Below are positions 34,020 through 44,896 of a stretch of 64,000 bases of DNA, one piece after another (position 1 is the first letter of the stretch; every line of letters begins with the position of its first letter). Made by a program: the position numbers and the translations under genes. Origin of the DNA: Castor canadensis (taxonomy: Eukaryota; Chordata; Mammalia; Rodentia; Castoridae). Location: assembly GCF_047511655.1 (NCBI RefSeq), contig NC_133390.1:134531583-134595582 (forward strand). Direction: 5' to 3'. The notes under the pieces are model-generated. The model did no database searches, was not told where the DNA came from, and worked only from the letters and a program-made list of their open reading frames with translations.

Positions 34020-37000
34020 GAGTGATGGTGTGCATGTGATTACTTATAAAGCAGAGAGACAGAGGTGAGGGGTATTAGTAGAAAGTCCTACTTCTGAAAG
34101 TTTACAGAGATCAGTTCTGCTTTGTTTGCCCAGATCACTTGCAGAGAAGGCAGCTTGTCGAGTGGGACTTGGAAGAAGGGAAAGATTTCATAGGCAAAGA
34201 CAAGCATGTTCCTGGAGGGGAAGGTATGAGCCACAGAACGGAAGTGACACAGGATGGCAGCATTCTTCTGACAGGAAGCAGAAAACTGTCTTGTGGGAAC
34301 CTTTTAGCATTTATGAGGACCAGTAGAACTGAAGCTGTGTGAGAAGGTGGGGTGCAGGTTCTGGATCCAAATCCCAGTGCAGTCTCTTGAGAGCAAATTC
34401 CCTCATTTGTGATCAGGAAGTAGAGCAAAATGATGAGCATCTTCAGGGAGGAGGGGAGTGTCAAGGAGCTGGATTTGTCTCTGTAGCTGTGGGCAGCATG
34501 GAGAGAATGTGACTATCAGATGATATTGTCAGGGGGTGAAGACTGAAAGAGAATAGAAGCAATGAACAGAGTTGGGGGCCAAATTGTGTCAGCATAAATT
34601 GATGAGGCAGTGAGGAGGGGAAGGACAAAAAAGAAACTGATCAGTCTGAGGCAGAGGTGAAGGATGAAGTCAAAGACAGATGCATGGTTTCAAACTGGGT
34701 GACTCAAATGTTGACACAGATACAAGGATTGGATTGAGATTCCCTTCTAGGACATCTCCTCCCTAGTTTTTTTGCAAGGGGAATGGGTGAGGTCACCCAA
34801 GGCTGGGATGCACAGAGAGATAGGTGACAACTCCAGGAATAACCAGGGGGAAGTGGGCACCCTAGTGGTACAGGAGGGCCAGAGGGGCTGCCCCAAAACT
34901 CATAGGAGAGGAGGGAAAGATCACATGTATATCCAAACTCCCAGAAGGAGAAACCTTGAGAATGGTTAGGGGTTAAGAGTGCAAATGTTCAAAGACATTT
35001 GGCAGGATGAAGACTGAAAACTGGTTCTTGGGGTTAGAATTTAGGACACAATGGACATTTAGGACATTCTTTGGGGAGACTGTTTCAGCAGTAAAACAGC
35101 TCTTTTCTGTTATTCCCATTCCGTTAGTACATTTTTGTTTCTGATATGGAACCTTCCGCACCTCCTACTTATGGGGCTGGTCCAAGTTTCCCACGCATCG
35201 AGTCCATTGCGGACTCACTGGGGCTATTCACACATTCCCAGTTGTTTTCTTTTTCCTTTAGAGACACTAATGGGCTCAAGGAAACATGGATAGGAAGCCC
35301 AACCAAAGATGATGGTGGTGAATTTAGATTGAGACCAGCCTGATGTGGGGCAGGCCTGATCCTTGAATGTCTCTCAGTCCCTTTCCCAGCTTGCAAGATC
35401 AGAAGGTCTCCCCCCTCTTAGAAGGATGCCACCCCTCGTTCGATGCCCGGCTGTTCCAGCCTTGAAATGCTTAGTGATTGAACAAGCGCCCCACATGGAC
35501 ACTCTGCAGATTGTGCAGCGGGTCCTGTCCCTTGTCATGGCACAACCACCCGGGGAATTTCCCTCACTTTTGGAGGGTTTTCAACAGTGCTCCAACAAGG
35601 TTTCAGCCCATATCAGAAGATTACGAGTTCCCTCGAGGTGACAGCGCCACTCTCAAATCCAATGTTCTTTGCTTCCTCTTGAGGGCCCGGGTCCCGGAGG
35701 TGCGGTTGAGCACATTCCCAGATCTCGGCTTTCAGAAGCGCCCTTAAGGTTTTCCTTGTCCCTGAGCTGGGGCCGCTTTGACGCCACACAGCCATCCTTG
35801 GTCGAATACTCGGAAGTTCTGCAGGTTCTCACTTTCCGTCTCCGGCATCGGAGGGTGTAGGGAGGGAGGTCGTACCTGCTTCCCTTCACTTTCTCAGCGT
35901 CCACGCCGCGCACCTGGTTACTGCCCTGCTTGTAAGCACAGTCTAGTCTATCTGTGCTTGTCTTTCTCCCGTGAGGACGCCACAATCTGTTAAAGTCCCT
36001 CATCTACCGAACCAGGGAAGCAAGGCACACAGGTAAGCTGTGGAATACACTCCAAGCTTCTCGAAGCTGAGTTTCCTGTCCTAGGGTGAGGTTTCCAAGT
36101 TGCCGGCACTCTAAACCCTTTTTAGCAGGACCTATTTGGGGTCCTCCAACTTCATTCGCTTTGTTTAGAGTTCAACAGCGCCGCCTCCTGGAACTTAGAT
36201 GGGAGTGACCATCGCGCCAGGTTGGCATAGAGTGTTTTTTTAAAAGTTTGCCACTCTCCGCTTCGTTTTGGACCCACCCCTCCACATTCTTGCCAAATGA
36301 ATAAGCAGATAAGATCAAAAGTGACAGATTCCATCCGCTCCTCCCAGCTCCCCCGCATCCTGCCGATCGTAGTACTGCCCCCCATTCAATGCTCTTTGTG
36401 GAACAAGTGTCATTTATATGCAACTCTGTGTCATTTCGGCCCCTTGAAATGGAAATCATCAAGAGATCCAAGTACGACCCATAGCACGTTCCCGCAGGGG
36501 CTCCCCGCCAACTTCTTTGGGGGGTGAGAGATGGACTTGTCTAAAGACAAACAAACCAGACTAACTCGCTCCCTGACACTCCCGACCCCACCACATTTGT
36601 CAGAAATTCTCCTGCCACCACTTGGAAAGAGCACAGGATCTCAGAGCCCTGAGTGTTCATGCAACTTTCCCACGCGACGATACGGGGCGTGGCCTTGGTA
36701 TAACCCAGAGAGTCGTAGTCCCTAGCAAGCTGTGAGCTAAGGATGCGGGTGGGAGTGGGAGAGCACTGGTGTTAGACCAGTTCCCTCCACTTCGCCCTGT
36801 AGTCGTCCCAGCCACATAAACTGTTCTCCGGGACCAAGCGCTCCTCGTTTTTCCATAACCAGGAGCCCTGAACCCCGGGTTTGGGTTCATCGCTCTCCTA
36901 TCGATGGTTTTAATGGAATGCCACACCCTAAACAACCCGCTGCTAATGTCCTCTTTCTTGCCCAGCAACCCCTCCTAGATTCTGCAGGTGTTAGGCACAG

Positions 37001-37141
37001 AAATCCACCTCTCCCCATTTAAAGCCCACTTCTGGGTTTCTTGTTCCTAGAATCCGGTAATACAAGCTTTCCTTGAAATCGATGGTGATGTTTTTGGGGG
37101 AAGGGAAAAGGAAAGAGGGTTAAGGCATTAAGGAGGAGCTG
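34020..37141. other. THBD 5' flank, mostly repeat-free
   Basis: No gene is seen; overlapping ORFs below about 135 residues are chance frames in GC-rich DNA. A weak MIR-like piece may lie at about 34340-34470. From about 35100 the sequence becomes unique and richer in CpG toward THBD, as expected for distal promoter DNA. Confidence 0.5.
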
Positions 37142-37229
37142 CACGTGCTGGGCCCCAAGTGGTGGGGGCGGGAACTATCGCCTTGCTAAAGGGGATGCTC
37201 TTCTTCCGTGGCGCGGGTGGGCCCCGCCC
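37142..37229 (+). promoter_or_regulatory. THBD proximal promoter: E-box and GC boxes
   Basis: A CACGTG E-box (37142-37147), a GGGGGCGGG box (37164-37172) and a CCCCGCCC box (37222-37229) lie 180-260 bases upstream of the TATA box. GC boxes bind Sp1/KLF factors. KLF2 and KLF4 are known activators of THBD in endothelium. The assignment of particular sites is inference from motif and position only. Confidence 0.5.
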
Positions 37230-37400
37230 GAGGACCTCCCTGCACGCTGGTTGGGTTTACTCATCCCAGCGAGGTGATCCCAGGCAAGAGGGCGGGCGCT
37301 AGGCGACCGGAGAACCCAGTAATCCGAGAATGCAGCATCAGCCCTTCCCACCAGGCACTTCCTTCCTTTTCCCGAACGTCCAGAGAGGGAGGGCCGTGCA

Positions 37401-37408
37401 TTTATAAA
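37401..37408 (+). promoter_or_regulatory. THBD TATA box (TTTATAAA)
   Basis: A clear TATA element in an otherwise GC-rich promoter. A start about 30 bases downstream (near 37431) would give a 5' UTR of about 160 bases before the ATG at 37593, close to the human THBD arrangement as I remember it. Confidence 0.8.
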
Positions 37409-37592
37409 CTCAGGCCCCAGCGGACCCGACATGTCAGAGGCTGCCTTGCCTGGACATCGCGCCGCGGCCAGAAGTGTCTGGACTGGGATCCACGCTTTCG
37501 GTTGTCGCCAGCGGTGCCCCGCGTCCCTTTGCCCCTGCCGGGTTTCCACCAGGTTGCAGCGTCTTCGCTTGCACACAGCACCCCTAGACAGT

Positions 37593-39314
37593 ATGCTCTG
37601 GGTTCTCCTTTTCGGAGTGCTGGCTCCGGCCAGTCTGGGGTTCTCAGTACCAGCAGAGCTGCAGTCCAGTGGCAGCCAGTGCGTCGAGCACGAGTGTTTC
37701 GCGCTTTTCCGGGGGCCCTCGACTTTCTTCGCTGCCAGCCAGGCCTGCGAAAGCCTTCAAGGACACCTGATGACTGTGCGCTCTTCGGTGGCTGCCGATG
37801 TCATCTCCCTGCTGCTGAGCGATGACAGCGGCGTCGGCCCGCGCCTCTGGATCGGTCTGCAGCTTGCACAGGGTTGCGTCAGCCCGGGGAATCTCGAACC
37901 CCTGCGTGGCTTCCAGTGGGTTACAGGAGACCACAACACCAGCTATAGCAGGTGGGCGAGGCTCGACGGCGACAGGGCACCACACTGCGGCCCTCTGTGT
38001 GTCACCGTCTCGGTGGCAACCAACGCTGCCCCTGGTGAGCCTACTTGGGAGGAGCAGCAGTGCGACGCAGAGGCTGATGGCTTCCTCTGCGAGTTTAACT
38101 TCGCAGCCTCCTGCAGGCCCCTGGCGGTGGATCCCCGCTCTGCCCATATCTCCAGCACCTATAGTACCCCGTTCGGGGCCCGCGACACAGACTTTCAGGC
38201 GCTGCCAGTGGGCAGCTCCGCTGCAGTGGCACCCCTCGGCTTAGAGTTGGTGTGCACGGTGCCTCCTGGTGCTGCTGAGGCGCGCTGGGATCGGGAGGCG
38301 CCTGGTGCTTGGGACTGCAGCGTGGAGAATGGCGGCTGCCAGTACGCTTGCAACGCCAGCGCTGGGGCTCCTAGCTGCCTCTGCCCAGGCGACACCGCCC
38401 TGCAGGCCGACCAGCGCTCCTGTGCAGCACCAGCCGTGCAATCGTGCAACGACCTCTGTGAGCACTTCTGCTTTCCCAACTTCGATGTGCCAGGCTCCTA
38501 CTCGTGTATGTGTGAGACGGGTTACCAACTGGCAGCAGACCAGCACCGATGCGAGGACGTGGACGACTGCATGCTGGTACCCAATCCGTGCCCGCAGCGC
38601 TGTGTCAACACGAAGGGTGGCTTCGAATGCCTTTGCTATGCCGGCTATGAACTGGTGGATGGAGAGTGCGTGGAGCTTGTGGACCCGTGCTTCGGGGCTA
38701 ACTGCGAGTACCAGTGCCAGCCATTGAGCCAAACTGACTACCTCTGCATCTGCGCAGAAGGCTTCGCGCCCAACCCACAGGAGCCACACAGGTGCCAGAT
38801 GTTCTGCAATGAGACCACATGCCCCGCCGACTGCGACCCCAACAACCCAGAAACCTGCCAGTGCCCAGAAGGCTACATCCTGGACGAGGGTTCCGTGTGC
38901 ACGGATATCGATGAGTGCAGCAATGACTATTGCCCTGATGAGTGCCGCAACCTCCCTGGCTCCTATGAATGCATCTGTGGGCCGGACTCCGCCTTTCCCG
39001 GCCAAGTTGGCACCGATTGTGACCCAATCCCAGTGAGTAACACTGAGGACAGCGGAGGCTCTGGGGAGCCCCCAGACAGCCCAACACCCAGCTCCACTTT
39101 GAGTCCCCCGCTCGCGGGGCCCGTTCATTCGGGCGTGCTCATTGGCACCTCCATAGCTAGCCTGTCCTTGGTGGTGGCACTTTTGGCGCTCCTCTGCCAC
39201 CTTCGCAAGAAACAAGGCACTGCGCGTGCCGATCTGGAGTACAAGTGTGGGTCACCTGCCAAGGAGGTAGTGCTGCAGCATGTGAGGACTGAGAGGACGC
39301 TGCAGAAACTCTGA
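37593..39314 (+). CDS. THBD: Thrombomodulin, single-exon gene
   Basis: Endothelial transmembrane cofactor that binds thrombin and redirects it to activate protein C and TAFI. The 573-residue product (human 575) has a signal peptide (about 1-18), a C-type lectin-like domain (about 30-168, with HLMTVRSSVAADV and WIGLQL) and a linker. Six EGF-like modules follow (about 241-277, 285-320, 326-359, 366-401, 405-436, 441-476), then a Ser/Pro/Thr-rich stalk, a membrane span (about 513-536) and a short tail starting RKKQG. EGF4-5 keep CEYQC and the CQMFCN linker methionine (403). The stalk has SG pairs (487, 490) suited to chondroitin sulfate. N-glycosylation sequons are at 115, 254 and 406. Start: this ATG has A at -3 and directly precedes the signal peptide; an upstream in-frame ATG (37431) would add 54 unlikely residues. 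No introns or breaks. Confidence 0.98.
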   Translation: MLWVLLFGVLAPASLGFSVPAELQSSGSQCVEHECFALFRGPSTFFAASQACESLQGHLMTVRSSVAADVISLLLSDDSGVGPRLWIGLQLAQGCVSPGNLEPLRGFQWVTGDHNTSYSRWARLDGDRAPHCGPLCVTVSVATNAAPGEPTWEEQQCDAEADGFLCEFNFAASCRPLAVDPRSAHISSTYSTPFGARDTDFQALPVGSSAAVAPLGLELVCTVPPGAAEARWDREAPGAWDCSVENGGCQYACNASAGAPSCLCPGDTALQADQRSCAAPAVQSCNDLCEHFCFPNFDVPGSYSCMCETGYQLAADQHRCEDVDDCMLVPNPCPQRCVNTKGGFECLCYAGYELVDGECVELVDPCFGANCEYQCQPLSQTDYLCICAEGFAPNPQEPHRCQMFCNETTCPADCDPNNPETCQCPEGYILDEGSVCTDIDECSNDYCPDECRNLPGSYECICGPDSAFPGQVGTDCDPIPVSNTEDSGGSGEPPDSPTPSSTLSPPLAGPVHSGVLIGTSIASLSLVVALLALLCHLRKKQGTARADLEYKCGSPAKEVVLQHVRTERTLQKL

Positions 39315-40980
39315 GGGTCTCCCTCCGGGGCCCAGGGCGTTAGCGTGGCTTTTCCTCCTTCTTGTGACTTTCCCCTCTCCCTGGCCTCGCTTTATTCTCT
39401 GGCTACTCAAAAACATCCTAGCTGGCATGGCACCTGGAGAAGACCCTTCCCAGTACTCCCATGTGTAGCTGGAGAGGGGAGGATGGAAAAGAGAGCTCCA
39501 TATTCTTCTATGATGCCACTGGACAACTGGGCAACAGTGGCAGATTTACAATGAAGACACAGACTGCAAAGTGTCCCAGGGGCACAGAAAGGGTGAGCCC
39601 TATTGGTCTGTAGCTTTGGGAACCAGACCTTGACACTGTGGGCTAGTTATGATGAAGATATTTATTTTTTTAAGTATTTAGGATTTTTTCTTTCCTTTAG
39701 TTTTCCCCTACATGTATGTCTCCAATATCCACTTTGCATTTTACATCTCCTTCCCCATACCCATATGTGACCCCACTTCTTTGCTCCTAGCTGTCTATAC
39801 AGGCAGAACTTCTATGTGAAACAAAAACAAAAACACTAAAACAAAAAAACTTGAGTATTTTCTTTATCAGCAGCCTTGCTAACTTGTTCTGAAATGTCAG
39901 GTTTCCCGAGCAAAATAATTTTAAGAGCAGTAAAAATGTGACGGGTGATCAATGAATTAATATTGCTAGACTATCATAAAGTTAAATCCAAGGAGCTTTT
40001 TTAAAATTTTCATTTTTTAAAACAGTGAGCTTGGGTTTTATTATTGTTGTTGCTTTTATTTGAACTGAAAAAATAATTATTGTCCAGCTTTTTATAGTTT
40101 CCTTTATTTTCTTTTTCCTTCATTATTATCGCTAATTTTGGGCAGTGTTGAAAATGTTCAGGGGCTTGCTTTAGACTGAGAGAGAGAAATGCCTACCAAG
40201 AGACAGCTTAAGAAAGTTTTGAGTTTCATGCCAATCCGTCAGCTGTTCTGTCCCTTGTAGTCCTAAATGAAAGCAGCTGTACTGATTTGGAGGGAGAGTA
40301 GATTTGGGAGGTTGGGAATGGAACCTGGAGGATGCCAAATTAAGACCTTACATTAATGAGGCCCTTGGAGAATGTGTTTCACTTCAGAGGGAACTTGTAG
40401 CTCTGGCCATTTGAAGGTGGTCACTGGACAATAAATAGGGCCTCCCATGGGAGCTAGTTAGAGATGAAAGATCCTAAGTGCCTCCTCACCTAGTTCATGA
40501 GAAGCTTCAAATCTGCAGAGGCTTTTCCCCATCAGTCATTTGAGGACAACTGTTCTAGTCAATTTCCAACTTTCTGGAGAACATTAAATATGGGTCAGTA
40601 ATCAGTAATGGGCCAACTTACACCTTTTTTTTTTCTCAAGAAACTGAGGAATTTTTATTGCACAGCTTTACTTTCTGTTGTTTTCTGTTTGTTTGTTTGT
40701 TTGTTTTAAAAGATTAGGTACACACCTCTATATATTGCCATACAGGGTCAAGAAGGTCTTTGGTTCAACTAAGCTAGGAATGAAGTCATGCTTCAGTGTA
40801 TGGAAAAAAATGTATCATATAAGTGTATCTTTTGTAAGGCAAAGGTTTTTCTCTACTGTTTTGTAAACTCAGCATATTTTTGTACATAGTTATTTATTTA
40901 TTGGAGTTAAACTAGAACACAGGCAAAACCCTTGCTTATGATGTCACTTGTACAAAATAAACAAGTTACAATGTTCTCTT
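39315..40980 (+). other. THBD: THBD 3' UTR
   Basis: About 1.67 kb of AT-rich sequence from the stop codon to the poly(A) site, close to the length of the human 3' UTR. It holds T-rich tracts, a (GTTT)n run at about 40685-40708, and overlapping ATTTA pentamers at 40891-40900, typical of unstable, regulated mRNAs. The boundary is inferred from the poly(A) signal. Confidence 0.8.
40956..40961 (+). terminator. THBD: THBD poly(A) signal AATAAA
   Basis: Canonical hexamer, followed about 20-30 bases later by a TG/T-rich element ('ttctcttgagttgtatgtct'). Repeat-free intergenic DNA follows. An earlier AATAAA at 40430-40435 could serve as an alternative site. Confidence 0.8.
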
Positions 40981-43730
40981 GAGTTGTATGTCTATTCACT
41001 TTTCCCTCCCCAGCCTCCTAATTTTATGTCATTAAATGTGACATATAAACAATCCAAATGCCAGCATTAAAAGCTGGTCTGCACCCTACTACTCACGCCA
41101 GCTCTTCATGGTACCATCTCTAACTTTCAAATATCTTTCCTGAGAGGAGATTATTTTCAGTGTAGATGGAGTTCATGGTATCTGTGCATACTAATACTAA
41201 TTTTTTCTTTCTGTAACCATAACAACTTCATACATTGTGACTTGTGACTGTTTCCAAATACATTCTAGGATTATCCATTGGGATGCATTACATAAACATA
41301 TCCTTCCTGGGGGATCTCTAGAGTCCCAACCTGTGACCAAGGTTTGGCACTATCTCCTTTCTGAGATAGCCAAATTCAAAGTAGCCATGAAGAGTCGGTG
41401 GCTCAAATTTAACTGATCATTTCTAAATACCAAGGTCTCTTCCAGTGTTAAGTCAATCTCATCTCTATTGGAGATTAGAAATACTGTCTTCATGGCATAG
41501 ATTGCTTGAATCCTTTGCCTGGAAAAGTAGAGCTGGTTAAATTTTACATGTAGGGTTAGAATAAAAGTTTTCATAAAGCAGACATGAGAAAAAATGGAGT
41601 TCAGATAAATATTCAAGTATTTTATACATTTAGATATGGCTGAATTTCTCAGTGTTAATCAGAGCAGTGGTTTTGGGGAAGACACAGGTGCTGATTTCAG
41701 ATGAATTTGAAAGCTTTAGGATGTGTGTGTGCTAGTTGTGTGGGTGTAGGGGGGATGCAGCAACTATGCCCAGTACCTGCATGATAGCAAGTTGAGCAAT
41801 GTTCCTACTGAGAGTTCAGTTAAGGCTACGTGAAAGAAGAGCTTAGTGGGTGAGGCAAAGCAGGTGCAGAGAGATGGTGCTGGAAGTCCAGGGGAGAAGG
41901 AAAAATGTCCTTGGTGCCACACAAGTGTCATGAGCCCTCAAGGAGTTTTAACAGGAGCATGCCAGCAATAGAAATCACTTGGAAAGATGCAGGTACTTCT
42001 AGACTTATTTACATGTCTTTAAGAACAGAAACCTGCAGTTTTCCTGGTAAGCGCCCAGCACAGCTAACATGGAGTGGGGATGTCATAGACACTTGTATTT
42101 GCTAACAGCCTGGGGTCACATGATCCCGGGTATGGCATAAACTCTCTATATGGCTGTAAAGCAGAGTGATATCAATGTCACCTTGCTAGTTTTCCATGGG
42201 GAATATACAAGGTGAGCGAACACAGTTTCTGGCACATGATAGGTGCCTAATAATGTTGGCCTATGCTCCAATGAATTAGTGGATGCATAAGTGAATAAAG
42301 AAAAAGGTACATTGGAATGTTCAGAGTCCTGGGGGCAAAATCAAGGTTATGCAGAGAGTGCAAAGCAAATTTTCAAGCAAGATGTATCTCTTGGAGGGGT
42401 GTTATCAAACCTAGAAGGACTGTAATGGTGGGACTGGGGGTGTCGGTCTCAGCTTAAGCATGGAGGTGTTTGTGCAAGATGAGAAGCCACCTATCAGTAG
42501 CTATAAAATCCAGCTTCAAAGGCACCGGTCTAGTGCTTCTGTTCTTAGGACTGATCAAAGTATAGGAGTACACTGTTAACCCAAAGAGGCATGAAGAAGA
42601 GACAACAGGCTCTCGGGGGGCCATTTCAGCTGGTCAGAGCCTGAAGGAGAAGCTAATGCTAACGCTGGAAGAATTCAGGTCTCCCATATGGAGCTGTAAG
42701 GCAGGTCCCAGGTGACACTTTGGTGTGGACTGGGCCAGGTGGCAGAAGAACCTCACTTTCTAGCTTTTGGAGATCCTGTTGTTCTTGTGTTAAATCAGTA
42801 TACATTATTACATCATTAAGGAAAATCAAGGTTACAAAAACAAAAACACATTTTTATCATGGTCATGACTTGATGGAGGGGGTACCCAACAAACTCCTCC
42901 CCTGATCTTTGGAAGCATTTCTTCATAAAATAATACAGGTCACACCCAGTTCTGCTTTCTTCCGTTTCCAGAATGAATGCCCAGGTTCAGCAGTATCTTT
43001 TTGTTTCAAGTGTGTCCTTCCTCCTTTTTATTCTGGTCAGCAGTTTCAGATGTAGGTAAACAGTCGATTTCCTCTCACAAGAAAAGCTAAATATTGTTTT
43101 AACATCAGATTCTAACAGCACCAAAATCCTTTTCAGCCTGTTTTGAAAGTGTGATTGTGGAAGTCAAAAGAACCCTAGGTGTGGGTTCCCTCAAAGTCCT
43201 GTCCACTTGAAAGTCAGCAGAGGTCTTCAGGGATCCAAGGAAAAGCACCACGATTCAAAGCTGGGGTCTATAACGATCATGCCACTCAGGTCACAGGCCA
43301 GAGGATTCCTTGAACCTCTGCCTAAAAGAAACCTTCTGTTAAAATAGAATGGGATGGAAACTACTCGGCAGCAGAAACCTACCACCCACCTGCATCTTCC
43401 GTGGTGGCCACATGTGTCTCCTGTTGTCTCCTCATATCCTCTCTGAGGCTGTCCCCAACTGCTAGTTCACCTGGCTGATGGAATCAAGCAAACCTTGGTT
43501 CAACCCATGCAGTAAGGAAAAGAGACAGAGTCTCTTCAACAACCTCCCTCTTCCTCCTTCTATTTGCCTCCTGCCCTACTTGGGTTTGATTCTATTAAGA
43601 ACAGAGACTCCACTTTCAGAAAAGGCATTATACATCTGAATCCCTGGACACCATCACCCTTGTAATACATTTGTTTGGCGTCTCCCACTTAATACATATT
43701 TTTGGAAATGATGATATAAACTTCAAACAC

Positions 43731-43752
43731 TGTGTGTGTGTGTGTGTGTGTG
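43731..43752 (+). repeat. (TG)n microsatellite
   Basis: Eleven uninterrupted TG units. Confidence 0.95.
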
Positions 43753-44864
43753 ATATTCTTCACAGGGATTTCACTCCCATCTTTCCCCCTTCCTCCTAAA
43801 AGGCAGTCCTACACAAATCCAACAATAATAACATGAGAAAGAGAAGTCTGAAGGGGATGGGGTAAGTTTCACTTCTCTGTCAGTTTGTTTGGGAGTACCC
43901 CTTTCTTTCCAGAGCATAGGATATAGCCTTATAAAGAAGCAGCTGAAACAGAGACTGTGACTCAAAACCAGCCATAATCTATCTCTAGAGGGCAACAAGT
44001 GGAAATGACAGCTATCTGTTGGGGCAGGGACTAAGAAATACTCCTTACTCTGTTTGGCTGGAAAAGCAGCTTGAGCTCCTGGCTGGGAGGGAAAGCCATG
44101 CCCTCTCTTAAGTGCTCAAAGATTACATGGTTATTAGGAAATTAGCAATTTTCCCAGGGACACCCTCAAACACCCAGTTTGTTCAGGTAGATCTGGAGTC
44201 CAGGATGCAGGAGGTGAAAAAGTCAGCAGCATCCTCGCCTGGTGGCTTGAGGTCTCCCAGGCTGGGGGGAAGGAGTTCAGGGAGTGGCATACTGGGGTGG
44301 CCTCCCAGAATTTGGGGAAAGCATCACCCCAATTCTGCACCTCACCTGTCTTCCCAATGCTGTCTATCTAGTCCACCTCTTCAGGCTATAAATCACAGTC
44401 ACTTTGAGGGTGATGGTGACAGAAACAGTCCCTACCTTGATTGAGGTGGCAGCTTCAGAACTGTACCTGCATGTCAAAATTCATAGAATTGCACACCTAC
44501 AAAGAGTGAATTTTACCATATGCAAATTATACTGCAATAAAAAGAGATAAAAAAGAAATCACAACATGCACTGAATGGTTAAAGAAAGACTAATTTAAAT
44601 AATAACACAGAAATCTTTGTACTACCTCTTGTCCTTCCTCCTCCTCCTTCTCCTCTGTGTCCCCAGGGACACCTGATGGGAGAACAGGGCAGGTTCTTGA
44701 TTATAGCATCTTGTGAAAACCAAATTCCATTCCTGCATAGTTCTTATTTCAGTTTAAAATGGAATTCTACCTTCATTTGTGTGGTTACTTGACTAATGAC
44801 TGACTTAGCCACTACCCTCCAAGCTCCATAAGGGTGGGAGCCCCACCCCATCTGCGTAGACTCA

Positions 44865-44896
44865 CCAGGTTGTCTGGGATCCAGGTTGTCTGGGAT
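44865..44896 (+). repeat. Exact 16-base tandem duplication
   Basis: The unit ccaggttgtctgggat occurs twice head to tail with no mismatch. Confidence 0.95.

Noticed and set aside
37208-37825. 205-residue plus-strand ORF overlapping the THBD promoter and start
   Set aside because: It is in another frame, crosses the TATA box so most of it would not be transcribed, and shows no protein-like features.
38241-39215. 324-residue minus-strand ORF antisense to THBD
   Set aside because: It lies wholly within the THBD coding region, and its Ala/Val/His-rich composition is what the reverse complement of a GC-rich, Cys-rich gene gives. It has no domain and no promoter of its own.
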